From Streptomyces olivochromogenes (lineage in GTDB: Bacteria > Actinomycetota > Actinomycetes > Streptomycetales > Streptomycetaceae): a stretch of DNA of 64,000 bases. The stretch is taken from positions 293,308 through 357,307 of the forward strand of contig NZ_KQ948451.1 in assembly GCF_001514115.1 (NCBI RefSeq), read 5' to 3'. Both the position numbers and the translations under genes were made by a program. Shown one piece after another: positions 53,459 through 63,257 of the stretch. The notes below the pieces were generated by a model that was given only the letters and a program-made list of their open reading frames with translations, ran no database searches and was not told the origin of the DNA. Position 1 is the first letter of the stretch. Each line of letters begins with the position of its first letter.

Positions 53459-54490
53459 CTACGGGTTCAGCACGACCTTCCCGGCGACGGTGCCGGACTC
53501 GGCCAGTCGCAGGGCGTCGGCGACGCGGGTGAGGGGCAGTTGGGCGGCGATCTGGGGGGTGACGTCACCGCGCTGGAGGGCTCCGAAGACCTGGGTGAGG
53601 TCGGCGCGCAGCTGGGCCCGGAAGCGGTTCTTGGCCAGCGCCCGCCCGGCCCAGACGTTGAAGAAGTAGGCGCGGCGACGGTTGGGCAGCGCGTTCCACA
53701 GCCACACCCGGCCGAGCAGCTTGAGCACGGGCCACTGCTTGGAGCCCTCGTCGTCCCGGGTGGAGGCGCTGCCGTACGAGACGAGCGTGCCGCCGGGCGC
53801 GAGGAGGTGCCAGGAGTCGATCGCGCTGCGGCCGCCGACGTGGTCGAAGACGGCGTCCACCCCGCCGGGGGCGAGCTCGCGGACCCGTGCGGCCACGTCC
53901 TCGGTGCGGTAGTCGACGGGGATGACGCCCCGCTCCCGCAGCGCGTCGTGGTGACGCGCCGACGCCGTGCCGATCACCTTCACGTCCGCGGCCTGGGCGA
54001 GCTGGACCAGGACCGAGCCGACGCCGCCGTTGGCACCGTGGACCAGGATGGTCTGCCCCGCGCGGACGTGTGCCTTGCGGTGCAGCATCTGCCAGGCGGT
54101 GATGCCGTTGACCACCACGGTCTCCGCCTCCGCCGCGCCGATCCCGTCGGGCACCGGCACCACGTCCGCCGCGTCGACGAGCACGTGGCTCGCCCAGCCG
54201 CCGACCTTGAGCAGCGCGGCGACCCGGGTGCCGGCGAGAGCGGGCTCGACACCCTCGCCGGTCGTGAGGACGGTGCCGACCAGGTCGTATCCGGGCACGA
54301 ACGGGAACGCCGGCTGGTCGTAGTACCGGCCGCGGCGCATCTGCTGCTCCGCGAAGGAGACCCCGGTCGCCTCCATCCGGATCACGACCTGGCCGGGGCC
54401 CGCGGCGGGCACGGCTCCGTGCCGGATCTCCAGCCCTTCCGGCTCCACCTTGCCCGGCAGTACGACCTCGACGAGTCCTTCGGCGTTCAT
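53459..54490 (-). CDS. NADPH:quinone reductase-type medium-chain dehydrogenase
   Basis: 343 aa zinc-free MDR enzyme. N-terminal GroES-like fold (VSFAEQQMRRGRYYDQPAFPFVPGYDLVGTV, 54280-54372) and Rossmann fold with cofactor loop VHGANGGVGSVLVQLAQ. The C-terminal ends LRLAESGTVAGKVVLNP. No zinc-binding Cys set. Probably reduces quinones or enones. ATG after GGAGGTCGTC. Divergent from a TetR regulator with a palindrome between them. Confidence 0.9.
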   Translation of the reverse strand: MNAEGLVEVVLPGKVEPEGLEIRHGAVPAAGPGQVVIRMEATGVSFAEQQMRRGRYYDQPAFPFVPGYDLVGTVLTTGEGVEPALAGTRVAALLKVGGWASHVLVDAADVVPVPDGIGAAEAETVVVNGITAWQMLHRKAHVRAGQTILVHGANGGVGSVLVQLAQAADVKVIGTASARHHDALRERGVIPVDYRTEDVAARVRELAPGGVDAVFDHVGGRSAIDSWHLLAPGGTLVSYGSASTRDDEGSKQWPVLKLLGRVWLWNALPNRRRAYFFNVWAGRALAKNRFRAQLRADLTQVFGALQRGDVTPQIAAQLPLTRVADALRLAESGTVAGKVVLNP

Positions 54491-54525
54491 GACGACCTCC
54501 TGCGCTCCGCGTTGGTTACTCACTT

Positions 54526-54552
54526 TTGCGTTCGTTAGAAGTTATAACGCAA
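54526..54552. promoter_or_regulatory. TetR operator candidate between quinone reductase and TetR
   Basis: TTGCGTT-N13-AACGCAA, perfect 7-bp arms in an AT-rich divergent spacer. Inside lies GTTATAAC, and GTTAGAAG (54534) is matched by CTTCTAAC at 54586. Several overlapping half-sites make this the probable autoregulatory region. Confidence 0.55.
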
Positions 54553-54639
54553 CACGAAAGGGAGAGTCAAGAAGTTTAGTGATACCTTCTAACTACATCT
54601 TGAGCCTCTATCTTCGCGACTGCGGAAAGGCGGCAGGCC

Positions 54640-55263
54640 ATGGCCGACACGGGCACGCAGACCCCGCGCGAGCGCTACCGCGCCCACATACGTGCGGAGA
54701 TCAGGGAACGCGCATGGGAGCAGATCGCCACGGCGGGGGCTTCCGCGCTCTCCCTCAACGCGATCGCCAAACAGATGGGCATGAGCGGACCCGCGCTCTA
54801 CCGGTATTGCGCCGGACGCGACGAGCTGATCACCGAGCTCGTCAGGGAGGCGTACCGAAGCCTCGCCGACACCTTCCACGCGACCGCGGCCTCCGAGTCC
54901 GGCACCGATCCAGCCGCTCCGGCCGCCGCTCTGGCTCACGCCCTGCGCGGGTGGGCCCTGGACGACCCCCAGCGGTACTTCCTCGTCTACGGCACGCCCG
55001 TCCCCGGCTACCACGCGCCCGACGACGTCTCCGGGATCGCCTCAGAGATCATGACGACCCTGCTCGACGCCTACGCCGCGTCGCCCCCGGACGGCCCCGA
55101 GGCCCTGCGCCGGGCCCTGACCTTCTGGACCCGGCTGCACGGGCTGCTGTCCCTGGAACTCGCCGGCCACTTCACCGGGATGGATGTCGACCCCGCCCTG
55201 ATGTTCGCCGCCGAACTGGACGACCTGCCACCGCGCCGACGAGACCCACACCGAGGGCATTGA
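54640..55263 (+). CDS. TetR/AcrR-family regulator
   Basis: 207 aa. N-terminal HTH (ALSLNAIAKQMGMSGPALYRYCAGRDELITELV, DNA 54748-54846) and a TetR_C-type ligand-binding domain containing DDPQRYFLVYGTPVPGYHAP, a form common in regulators of quinone- or electrophile-responsive genes. Likely represses the divergent quinone reductase and itself. ATG preceded by GGCAGGCC. Confidence 0.9.
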   Translation: MADTGTQTPRERYRAHIRAEIRERAWEQIATAGASALSLNAIAKQMGMSGPALYRYCAGRDELITELVREAYRSLADTFHATAASESGTDPAAPAAALAHALRGWALDDPQRYFLVYGTPVPGYHAPDDVSGIASEIMTTLLDAYAASPPDGPEALRRALTFWTRLHGLLSLELAGHFTGMDVDPALMFAAELDDLPPRRRDPHRGH

Positions 55264-55434
55264 TCGCGGTGATCACCGCCATCGGCCCGACCACGACGTC
55301 GATCCCGGAAGCGGTCAGGATGTGGACGAGCCCGTTCCACATCGACACCATTGACATGCACGCAACACACTTCCAACACTGAACCCCAAAGGTCCATACC
55401 TTCTCCGGCAGTTGAGAATGGAAGGGGTTCACCC

Positions 55435-56607
55435 ATGCGACGTGTTACGCGTCTTCGCTGGGGCCTGTCCGTCCTGTTGGCCCTCGGCACGTGCACTCTG
55501 GGGCTGTTGCCCGTCGACACGGCGACAGCACAACCGTCCAGTTCCCGCCCCCTCTCCCCCGGCCTGGTCACCGCCATGCAGCGGGACCTCGGCCTCACCG
55601 CGTCGCAGGCCCGCACCAGGGGCGAGCGTGAAACCGCCGCCGCCGAGCTCGCGCCGCGGGCCGAACGAGCGGCGGGGCGGACGTTCGGCGGGTCCTGGTA
55701 CGACGCGGCGCACGGCACCCTCGTCGTCGGAGTCACCGACACGGGCACCGCGGCGGCCGACGCCGTACGAGCCACCGGCGCCACGGTCGTACGGGTCGCG
55801 CACAGCGCCCGGACGCTGGACGCGGCCAAGGCCGCCCTCGACGACAACGCCACGTCGGACGGCGCCCCCACAGCCGTCCGCAGTTGGCATGTCGACCCCC
55901 GCACCAGCAGCCTGGTGGCCGAGGTCCGCAAGGGCGCGGAACACAGCGCCGCGGTCACGGAGTTCCTGGCACCCGCGCGCGAGGCAGGTCTGCTCACGGT
56001 CCACACCTCCGCAGCCGCGCAGACGCCGCGCACGTTCTCCGCGGGCACCGTCGGCGGCGACCCGTACTACATCAACGGCAACACCCGTTGCTCCATAGGC
56101 TTCTCCGTGGTGGGCGGCTTCGTGAGCGCCGGACACTGCGGCTCGGCCGGCAGCTCCGTGGCCGGCTGGGACGGCTCGGCGATGGGCACCTTCGCCGGAT
56201 CGTCGTTCCCGGGCAACGACTACTCGTACATCCGGATCGGCAACGGCTGGTGGACCGTACCGGTGGTGCTCGGCTGGGGCACCGTCAGCGACGTACTGGT
56301 CCGCGGCTCGGCCGTGGCCCCCGTCGGCTCGTCCATCTGCCGCTCCGGCTCCACCACCCACTGGCACTGTGGCACCGTGCTCACCCAGAACGAGACCGTC
56401 AACTACAGCCAGGGATCCGTCTACGGCCTGACCGGCACCAGCGTCTGCGCCGAACCCGGCGACTCCGGCGGCTCGTTCATCACCGGGGACCAGGCCCAGG
56501 GCGTGACCTCGGGCGGCTGGGGCAACTGCACGAGCGGCGGCCAGACCTGGTTCCAGCCCGTGAACGAGATCCTCAGTACGTACGGACTCACCCTCGTCAC
56601 CGCCTGA
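55435..56607 (+). CDS. Secreted S1-family serine protease (streptogrisin/alpha-lytic type)
   Basis: 390 aa prepro-enzyme. Signal peptide (WGLSVLLALGTCTLGLLP) and a ~170-residue pro-region of the alpha-lytic type (SSLVAEVRKGAEHSAAVTEFL) that folds and inhibits the protease. The mature domain has His in VSAGHCGSAG, Asp in GNDYSYIRIGNG and Ser in PGDSGGSF, plus three Cys pairs. GAAGGGG precedes the ATG; an earlier in-frame ATG at 55351 is less likely. Confidence 0.92.
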   Translation: MRRVTRLRWGLSVLLALGTCTLGLLPVDTATAQPSSSRPLSPGLVTAMQRDLGLTASQARTRGERETAAAELAPRAERAAGRTFGGSWYDAAHGTLVVGVTDTGTAAADAVRATGATVVRVAHSARTLDAAKAALDDNATSDGAPTAVRSWHVDPRTSSLVAEVRKGAEHSAAVTEFLAPAREAGLLTVHTSAAAQTPRTFSAGTVGGDPYYINGNTRCSIGFSVVGGFVSAGHCGSAGSSVAGWDGSAMGTFAGSSFPGNDYSYIRIGNGWWTVPVVLGWGTVSDVLVRGSAVAPVGSSICRSGSTTHWHCGTVLTQNETVNYSQGSVYGLTGTSVCAEPGDSGGSFITGDQAQGVTSGGWGNCTSGGQTWFQPVNEILSTYGLTLVTA

Positions 56608-56617
56608 CCGCCACGGG

Positions 56618-56650
56618 CCGCGGGCCGAGCGTTCCCCGCTCGGCCCGCGG
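56618..56650. terminator. Bidirectional terminator between protease and paaK
   Basis: Perfect 14-bp stem CCGCGGGCCGAGCG/CGCTCGGCCCGCGG with a 5-nt loop, starting 11 nt after the protease stop, in the convergent gap. Confidence 0.8.
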
Positions 56651-56683
56651 TCGGAGAGAGGCGCTCACGCGGTGACCGGCACG

Positions 56684-58039
56684 TCACTGCTGACGGAGGT
56701 CCTTCACCCGGCGGAGCTTGCCCAGCGAGCGCTCCAGGGTCTCCGGGTCGACGATCGCCACCTCGACGGTGACACCCACGCCGTCCTTGACGCCCTGGGC
56801 GATCGTCTTCGCGGCCGCCTCCCGCTGCTCGGCCCCGGTCCCGGGACGCGCCTCGACGCGGACCGTCATGTGGTCCATCCGGCCGCGCCGGGTCAGCTGC
56901 ACCTGGAAGTGCGGGGCGACTGCGGGTGTGCGCAGGACGATCTCCTCGATCTGACTCGGGAAGACGTTCACACCGCGCAGGATGATCATGTCGTCGGAGC
57001 GGCCGGTGATCTTCTCGATGCGGCGGAAGGCGGGCCGGGCGGTGCCGGGCAGCAGCCGGGACAGGTCGCGGGTGCGGTAACGGATGATCGGCAGGGCCTC
57101 CTTGGTGAGGGAGGTGAAGACCACCTCGCCCTCCTCGCCCTCGGGCAGCACGGCGCCGGTGAACGGGTCGACCACCTCGGGGTAGAAGTGGTCCTCCCAC
57201 ACATGCAGTCCGTCCTTGGTCTCGACGCACTCCTGCGCCACCCCCGGGCCGATCACCTCGGACAGGCCGTAGATGTCGACCGCGTGGATGTCCATGCGCT
57301 CCTCGATCTCACGGCGCATCGCCTCCGTCCACGGCTCGGCCCCGAAGATGCCCACCTTGAGGGAGGTCGTGCGGGGGTCGACGCCCTGCCGCTCGAACTC
57401 GTCGAGCAGGGTGAGCATGTAGGACGGGGTGACCATGATGATCTCGGGCTCGAAGTCCTGGATGATCTGCACCTGGCGGGCCGTCATGCCGCCGGAGGCG
57501 GGGATCACCGTACAGCCGGCGCGCTCTGCGCCGTAGTGCGCGCCCAGGCCACCGGTGAACAGGCCGTAGCCGTAGGAGATGTGCACCTTGTGCCCGCGAC
57601 GGCCGCCGGCCGCACGGATGGATCGGGCGATCATGTCGGCCCACATGGAGAGGTCGTTCTCGGTGTATCCGACGACCGTGGGGCGGCCCGTGGTGCCGCT
57701 GGAGGCGTGGATGCGCCGCACGTCCGCCATCGGGACCGCGAACATGCCGAAGGGGTACGTCTCCCGCAGATCCGCCTTGGTGGTGAAGGGGAACCGCGAC
57801 AGGTCCTCCAGGGAGCGGCAGTCGTCGGGCTTGATCCCGGCCTCGTCGAACTTCCTGCGGTACAGGTCCACATTGGCGTACGCGTGCCGCAACGTCGCCC
57901 GCAGCCGGTCGAGTTGGAGCTCCCTCAGCTGTTCGCGGGTGAGGCGCTCGCCCTCGTCCAGCAGATCCTCGGGAAGCGGCTCTCCCAGGCGGGCCGGGCG
58001 GGGTCCCGTGGCCGCGCCGGCCGTCGCTGCGGTGTTCAT
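56684..58039 (-). CDS. paaK: Phenylacetate-CoA ligase
   Basis: 451 aa AMP-forming acyl-CoA ligase that activates phenylacetate. P-loop ASSGTTGRPTVVGYT, YGYGLFTGGLGAHYG, adenylate motif YGLSEVIGPG, and IRYRTRDLSRLLPG with hinge region GRSDDMIILRGVNVFPSQIEE. First committed step of the paa pathway. ATG start overlaps the paaI stop (ATGA). Divergent from paaN. Confidence 0.95.
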   Translation of the reverse strand: MNTAATAGAATGPRPARLGEPLPEDLLDEGERLTREQLRELQLDRLRATLRHAYANVDLYRRKFDEAGIKPDDCRSLEDLSRFPFTTKADLRETYPFGMFAVPMADVRRIHASSGTTGRPTVVGYTENDLSMWADMIARSIRAAGGRRGHKVHISYGYGLFTGGLGAHYGAERAGCTVIPASGGMTARQVQIIQDFEPEIIMVTPSYMLTLLDEFERQGVDPRTTSLKVGIFGAEPWTEAMRREIEERMDIHAVDIYGLSEVIGPGVAQECVETKDGLHVWEDHFYPEVVDPFTGAVLPEGEEGEVVFTSLTKEALPIIRYRTRDLSRLLPGTARPAFRRIEKITGRSDDMIILRGVNVFPSQIEEIVLRTPAVAPHFQVQLTRRGRMDHMTVRVEARPGTGAEQREAAAKTIAQGVKDGVGVTVEVAIVDPETLERSLGKLRRVKDLRQQ

Positions 58040-58488
58040 CGCGACTCCTTCGTCGTCGTGCCTCTGATACTGCGGCTGCGTCCGCGGAACTCCGCGATCA
58101 CCTCGTCGCCGCGCAGCACGCTCACGTCGTAGATGCCGCTGCGGCCGAACCGGGTGCGCTCCCGTGCCGTGGCCACCAGGACATCACCCTCGTACGCCGG
58201 GGCGACGAAGTCGATGTCGGCCCCGGCCGCGACGGTCACGGGCCCGTGGCTGTTGCAGGCGCAGGCGAAGGCGGTGTCGGCGAGCAGGAAGAGATAGCCG
58301 CCGTGGGCGATCCCGTGTCCGTTCACCATCGCCGGCGTCAAGGTCATCCGGAGCACGGCGGTCCCTTCGCCCTGCTCGAGAAGCTCGATGCCCAGCGCCC
58401 GGGACGCCTCGTCCGCGGCGAACATCGCCTCGGCGGGCGTCGCCCCGGCCGATGTCGCTCCTGTGGCCTGCGTCACCTTTTTCACCAC
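58036..58488 (-). CDS. paaI: PaaI-type hydroxyphenylacetyl-CoA thioesterase
   Basis: 150 aa hotdog-fold thioesterase. NGHGIAHGGYLFLLADTAFACACNS (DNA 58252-58326) holds the catalytic Asp and Asn/Gly motif; FVAPAYEGDVLVATARE follows. It rescues CoA from dead-end phenylacetyl intermediates. GTG start (two adjacent GTG codons). Overlaps paaK. Confidence 0.92.
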   Translation of the reverse strand: MVKKVTQATGATSAGATPAEAMFAADEASRALGIELLEQGEGTAVLRMTLTPAMVNGHGIAHGGYLFLLADTAFACACNSHGPVTVAAGADIDFVAPAYEGDVLVATARERTRFGRSGIYDVSVLRGDEVIAEFRGRSRSIRGTTTKESR

Positions 58489-58499
58489 CTTGTGTCCCG

Positions 58500-58513
58500 A
58501 CCGAACATTCGGT
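58500..58513. promoter_or_regulatory. TetR (PaaR-like) operator between paaI and paaN
   Basis: ACCGAACATTCGGT: perfect 6-bp arms ACCGAA/TTCGGT about a 2-bp centre, in the 84-bp divergent promoter region. A related site lies at 63321 before paaA. Confidence 0.6.
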
Positions 58514-58572
58514 TAGCGTGCGGCACGGCCTAGTAATCCAGCATCACCACTGCCTGTCAAGAGGTGGAACGC

Positions 58573-60297
58573 ATGCCCCAGAACCTCCCCGAGCGTCCGG
58601 ACTTCTTCGCCCGTCACCGCGCCCTGCTGGAGCAGGCGGTCGCCGCCACCGCGAGTCGCGGCCACTGGACCCCGTATCCGGAGTCGCCCAGCAAGTCGGT
58701 GTACGGGGAGGACGCGGCGAAGACCGGGGAAGCGGCCTTCCATGAGCGGCTGGGCGGTCACTTCGAACTGCCCGGTCACCCGGCGAGCGGCACGACATCC
58801 GCCACGGAGACCTCCCCGTACGGCTTCCCGCTCGGTGTCACCTACCCCCGCCTCACGCCGGACGAGGCCGTGGCCGCCGCGCAGGCCGCCACCGGCCCCT
58901 GGCGTGCCGCGGGCCCCGACGCCCGGGCCGGTGCGGCGGCGGAGATCCTGGCCCGGCTGAACGCCGCGAGTTTCGAGATCGCGCACGCCGTGCAGCACAC
59001 CACCGGCCAGGCCTTCGTGATGGCGTTCCAGGCGGGCGGACCGCACGCTCAGGACCGCGGTCTTGAGGCGGTGGCGTACGCCTGGGCGGAGCAGAAGCGC
59101 CACCCGGAGGCGGCCCGCTGGAGCAAGCCGCAGCGCAAGGGCGGCCCGCTGCTGATGGAGAAGAAGTTCACGCCGGTCGGACGCGGGGTGGCGCTGCTGA
59201 TCGCCTGCAACACCTTCCCGACCTGGAACGGCTACCCCGGTCTGTTCGCCAGTCTGGTCACCGGCAACCCGGTCGTCGTCAAGCCGCACCCGGGCGCCGT
59301 CCTGCCCCTGGCGATCACCGTGCGGATCGCGCGCGAGGTGCTGACCGAGGCCGGTTTCGACCCGAACCTGGTGATCCTCGCGGCGGAGAGCGCCGAGGAA
59401 CGTACGGCCGCGGTGTACGCCCTCCACCCGGACGTACGGATCATCGACTTCACCGGCTCCACCGCCTTCGGCGACTGGCTGGAGACCCACGCCCGCCAGG
59501 CCGCCGTGTACACGGAGAAGGCGGGCCTGAACACCGTCGTCCTGGATTCGACGGACGACTACCACGGGCTGCTGGGCAACCTGGCCTTCTCGCTGTCCCT
59601 CTACAGCGGGCAGATGTGCACCACCCCGCAGAACCTCCTCGTCCCCCGCGAAGGCTTCGCCACCGACCAGGGCGTGAAAACCGCCGACGCGTTCGCCGCC
59701 GACCTCGCCGCGGCGCTCGACAAACTGCTCGGCGACCCCGCCCGCGCGGCCGGCACACTCGGGGCGATCGTCAACGACGGGGTGCGGGAGCGACTGGAGG
59801 AAGCGGCCGGGCTCGGTCGTACGGCGCGGGCGTCCGCACCGGTCGAGCACCCCGAGCACTCGGACGCGGTCGTCCGTACGCCGCTGGTGGCCCGGCTGGA
59901 CGCGGAAGCCGACCGGGAGACCTACACGCGCGAGTGGTTCGGGCCGATCTCCTTCGTGATCGCCACCGACTCCACCGAGCACAGTCTGCGGATCTTCCGG
60001 GAGACCGTGCGCGCGCACGGCGCACTGACCGCCGCCGTCCACTCCACCGACGAGGACGTGCTCGCCGCCACCGAGCTGGCGGCCCTCGACGCGGGAGTGC
60101 ACCTGTCGGAGAACCTCACCGGCGGCGTCTTCGTGAACCAGTCCGCCGCCTTCAGCGACTTCCACGGCAGCGCCGCCAACCCGGCGGCCAGCGCCACCCT
60201 CTCCGACCCCGCCTTCGTCACCGGCCGTTTCGCCACGCTCCAGTCGCGTCGGCCCGCCACCGCCGAGGAACACACCGAGGAGTCCGCAGATGCCTGA
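58573..60297 (+). CDS. paaN: Phenylacetate degradation protein PaaN (aldehyde dehydrogenase family)
   Basis: 574 aa, single-domain PaaN type lacking the MaoC-like hydratase domain of PaaZ. ALDH features: PVGRGVALLIACNTFPTWNGYPGLFASLVTGNP (DNA 59173-59271), DFTGSTAFGDWLE cofactor loop, GLNTVVLD and the active-site Cys in SGQMCTTPQN. It oxidises the ring-opened semialdehyde. ATG 58573 has GAGGTG 7 nt upstream. Its stop overlaps the thiolase start by 8 nt. Confidence 0.92.
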   Translation: MPQNLPERPDFFARHRALLEQAVAATASRGHWTPYPESPSKSVYGEDAAKTGEAAFHERLGGHFELPGHPASGTTSATETSPYGFPLGVTYPRLTPDEAVAAAQAATGPWRAAGPDARAGAAAEILARLNAASFEIAHAVQHTTGQAFVMAFQAGGPHAQDRGLEAVAYAWAEQKRHPEAARWSKPQRKGGPLLMEKKFTPVGRGVALLIACNTFPTWNGYPGLFASLVTGNPVVVKPHPGAVLPLAITVRIAREVLTEAGFDPNLVILAAESAEERTAAVYALHPDVRIIDFTGSTAFGDWLETHARQAAVYTEKAGLNTVVLDSTDDYHGLLGNLAFSLSLYSGQMCTTPQNLLVPREGFATDQGVKTADAFAADLAAALDKLLGDPARAAGTLGAIVNDGVRERLEEAAGLGRTARASAPVEHPEHSDAVVRTPLVARLDAEADRETYTREWFGPISFVIATDSTEHSLRIFRETVRAHGALTAAVHSTDEDVLAATELAALDAGVHLSENLTGGVFVNQSAAFSDFHGSAANPAASATLSDPAFVTGRFATLQSRRPATAEEHTEESADA

Positions 60298-61513
60298 CGA
60301 GGTCTTTCTGATCGACGGTGCCCGCACCCCGCAGGGCCGGTACGGGGGCGCGCTGGCCTCCGTACGGCCGGACGACCTGGCGGCCCTGGTCGTCGGCGAG
60401 GCGGTGCGGCGCAGTGGGATCCCGGGCGAGGCCGTGGACGAGGTCATCCTCGGCGCGGCCAACCAGGCCGGTGAGGACAACCGGGACGTGGCCCGCATGG
60501 CCGTGCTGCTCGCCGGCCTCCCGCACACCGTGCCCGGTTACACCGTCAACCGGCTGTGCGCGTCCGGGCTGACGGCGGTCGCGAACGCGGCCCAGGCGAT
60601 CCGGTCCGGGGAGGCCGACCTCGTCGTCGCCGGCGGTGTCGAGTCGATGACCCGCGCGCCCTGGGTGATGGCCAAGCCCGGCACCCCGTGGGCCAAGCCG
60701 GGCGAGGTGCACGACACCTCGCTGGGCTGGCGCTTCACCAACCCGCGTTTCACGGCCACCGACCGGGCCGTACCGGCGGGCGCGGGTCCCGAGACGGCCA
60801 AGGTGACCCTGTCGATGGGGGAGACCGCCGAAGAGGTCGCCGCGCTCGACGGCATCACCCGCGCCGACTCGGACGCCTTCGCGCTGCGCAGCCACCAGCG
60901 GGCGGTGGCCGCGCAGGAGGCCGGCCGCTTCGACCGCGAGATCGTGCCGGTGCGGGTGAAGGACGGCGAGGTCACACGCGACGAGGGGCCGCGCCCCGGC
61001 ACGACCCTGGAGAAGCTCGGCACCCTGCGGACCATCTTCCGGCCGGACGGCATCGTCACGGCCGGTTCCTCCTCGCCGCTGTCCGACGGCGCCGCCGCGC
61101 TGGTGGTGGCGAGCGCGGCGGCCGTCGAGCGGTACGGGCTCACCCCGCGCGCCCGGATCATCACCGCCGCCTCGGCCGGCGTACAGCCCAATCTGATGGG
61201 GCTCGGCCCCGTCCCCGCCGCCGAGAAGGCCCTTGCCCGGGCCGGCCTGGAGAGCGGGGACCTGGACGCGGTCGAGCTGAACGAGGCCTTCGCCGCGCAG
61301 GCACTCGCGGTGATGCGGCGGTTGAAGCTCGACGAGGAGAAGGTCAACGCCGACGGCGGTGCGATCGCGCTCGGCCATCCCCTCGGCTGCTCCGGCACCC
61401 GCATCCTGCTCACGCTGATCGGCCGGCTGGAGCGCGAGGACGCCCGCCGGGGCCTGGCCACGCTGTGCGTGGGTGTCGGCCAGGGCGTCGCGATGCTCGT
61501 GGAGCGCGTATGA
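60290..61513 (+). CDS. Acetyl-CoA C-acyltransferase (beta-ketoadipyl-CoA thiolase type)
   Basis: 407 aa thiolase, probably PaaJ function. Nucleophile Cys in YTVNRLCASGLTAVANAA, then GGVESMTRAPWVM, ELNEAFAAQALAVMR, His in GGAIALGHPLGCSGTR and the second Cys in TLCVGVGQGVAM. Final step of the pathway, releasing acetyl-CoA and succinyl-CoA. Overlaps both neighbours. Confidence 0.92.
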   Translation: MPDEVFLIDGARTPQGRYGGALASVRPDDLAALVVGEAVRRSGIPGEAVDEVILGAANQAGEDNRDVARMAVLLAGLPHTVPGYTVNRLCASGLTAVANAAQAIRSGEADLVVAGGVESMTRAPWVMAKPGTPWAKPGEVHDTSLGWRFTNPRFTATDRAVPAGAGPETAKVTLSMGETAEEVAALDGITRADSDAFALRSHQRAVAAQEAGRFDREIVPVRVKDGEVTRDEGPRPGTTLEKLGTLRTIFRPDGIVTAGSSSPLSDGAAALVVASAAAVERYGLTPRARIITAASAGVQPNLMGLGPVPAAEKALARAGLESGDLDAVELNEAFAAQALAVMRRLKLDEEKVNADGGAIALGHPLGCSGTRILLTLIGRLEREDARRGLATLCVGVGQGVAMLVERV

Positions 61514-62298
61514 GCGCCGCGGACGAGTCCCCCGCCGGTCGAGGAGCGCTTGTGAGCGGCACGTACGAGACGTTGCTGGTCGAGGAGCGCGACGACCGGG
61601 TCGTCGTCACCCTGCACCGCCCCGAGGCCCGCAACGCCATCAGCGGGCTGATGATCCGCGAACTGCACGCCGTGTGCGAGCTGCTGGAACGTGACCCGAG
61701 GTTCCTGCTGCTGACCGGGCACGGCGGTGTCTTCGCGGGCGGCGCCGACATCGCGGAGCTGCTGCGACGCGGCCGCGACGAAGCCCTCCAGGGCATCAAC
61801 AGCCGCCTGTTCGAGCGGGTGCGCAGACTGCCCATGCCGACCCTCGCCGCCGTCGACGGCTGGGCGCTGGGCGGCGGCGCCGAACTCTCGTACGCCTGCG
61901 ATCTGCGCATCGCGGGACCGGACGCGGTGTTCGGCAACCCCGAGCCGGGGCTCGGCATCCTCGCCGCAGCGGGAGCCTGCTGGCGGCTGCCCGAGCTGGT
62001 CGGCGAGTCGGTGGCCAAGCAGGTGCTGCTCGCCGGACGGAACCTGGACGCGCGGGCGGCGCTGGCGGCCGGGCTGGTCATCGATGTCGTACCGGCCGAC
62101 CGGCTCCTCGACGAGGCGCACGCGCTGCTGGACCGGATGGCCCGCTCCTCGGCCGCGGCCCTGCGTCTGACCAAGCTCGTGGTCGACTCGCCGGGCGCCC
62201 ATCCGGTCGCCGACGACCTGGCGCAGGCCGTGCTGTTCGAGGGACAGGACAAGCGGGAGCGGATGACTCGCTTCCTGGAGAAGAGGAGCAGCGTATGA
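61510..62298 (+). CDS. Enoyl-CoA hydratase/isomerase family protein
   Basis: 262 aa crotonase-fold protein, probably PaaF- or PaaB/G-like. RPEARNAISGLMI, oxyanion-hole motif HGGVFAGGADIAELL and ALGGGAELSYACDLRIAG, then NPEPGLGILAAAGACWRLP. The start is ATG 61510 (ATGA overlap with thiolase); the open frame upstream runs through the thiolase gene. Four-nt overlap with the dehydrogenase. Confidence 0.9.
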   Translation: MSAADESPAGRGALVSGTYETLLVEERDDRVVVTLHRPEARNAISGLMIRELHAVCELLERDPRFLLLTGHGGVFAGGADIAELLRRGRDEALQGINSRLFERVRRLPMPTLAAVDGWALGGGAELSYACDLRIAGPDAVFGNPEPGLGILAAAGACWRLPELVGESVAKQVLLAGRNLDARAALAAGLVIDVVPADRLLDEAHALLDRMARSSAAALRLTKLVVDSPGAHPVADDLAQAVLFEGQDKRERMTRFLEKRSSV

Positions 62299-63170
62299 AC
62301 ACCGCCGTCACCGGCACCGCGTCCGCACCCTCCGTCGTGGGCGTGATCGGCGGCGGCCGGATGGGCGCCGGTATCGCCCAGTCGTTCGCGGCCGCGGGCT
62401 CGTCCGTGACCGTCGTGGAGAGCGGCGAGCACGCCGCGGCCGCCGCGCTGGACCGGGTCGCCGCCGGGCTGACGCGGGCCGCCGAGCGCGGCAGGCTCGA
62501 CGCGCCCGCCGAGGACGTACTCGGCCGGGTCTCCGTCGTCGGCTCGGTCGACGAGCTGCCGCGCACGTCCGATCTCGTCGTCGAGGCCGTCCCCGAGGAC
62601 GCCTCGCTCAAGGCCCGGCTGCTCGCCGCCGCCGAGCGGGCCCTGAGTCCGGCGACCGTCCTGGCCAGCAACACCAGCTCCCTGTCGGTCACCGACCTCG
62701 CGTCGGCTCTCGCCCGCCCCGGGCGCTTCCTCGGCATGCACTTCTTCAATCCGGTACCGGCCTCCGAGCTGATCGAGATCGTCGTCGCCCCGGAGACCGA
62801 GGACGCGACCGTACGGCTGGCGCTGGCCTGGACGCACGCCCTCGGCAAGAAGGACGTCGTCGTCAAGGACTCCCCCGGGTTCGCCAGCAGCCGCCTCGGC
62901 GTGGCGCTGGGCCTCGAGGCGATCCGCATGGTCGAGGAGGGGGTCGCAGGGCCGGAGGCCATCGACGACGCCATGAGCCTCGGCTACAAGCACCCCATGG
63001 GCCCGCTGCGCCTGACCGACCTGGTCGGACTGGACGTACGACTCGCCATCGCCGAGCACCTGCACGCCACGCTCGGGGAGCGCTTCGCGCCGCCGCGGCT
63101 GCTGCGTGACAAGGTCGCGCGCGGCGAGCTGGGGCGGAAGACGGGGCAGGGTTTCTACGCCTGGCCCTGA
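62295..63170 (+). CDS. 3-hydroxyacyl-CoA dehydrogenase (PaaH type)
   Basis: 291 aa NAD-dependent enzyme. N-terminal Rossmann [36 protein letters not shown], catalytic motif [15 protein letters not shown] and the helical C-terminal domain [15 protein letters not shown]. Oxidises 3-hydroxyadipyl-CoA in phenylacetate breakdown. Overlaps the preceding gene. Last of the paaN-led operon. Confidence 0.92.
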   Translation: MNTAVTGTASAPSVVGVIGGGRMGAGIAQSFAAAGSSVTVVESGEHAAAAALDRVAAGLTRAAERGRLDAPAEDVLGRVSVVGSVDELPRTSDLVVEAVPEDASLKARLLAAAERALSPATVLASNTSSLSVTDLASALARPGRFLGMHFFNPVPASELIEIVVAPETEDATVRLALAWTHALGKKDVVVKDSPGFASSRLGVALGLEAIRMVEEGVAGPEAIDDAMSLGYKHPMGPLRLTDLVGLDVRLAIAEHLHATLGERFAPPRLLRDKVARGELGRKTGQGFYAWP

Positions 63171-63257
63171 GCACCCCCGGCGGCGCCTCGGCCCCGGACC
63201 CCACGCCCCGGTCCCGGGTTCTGGTCTCGTGCCTCGACCCCGGGCCCGGCCCGGCCG

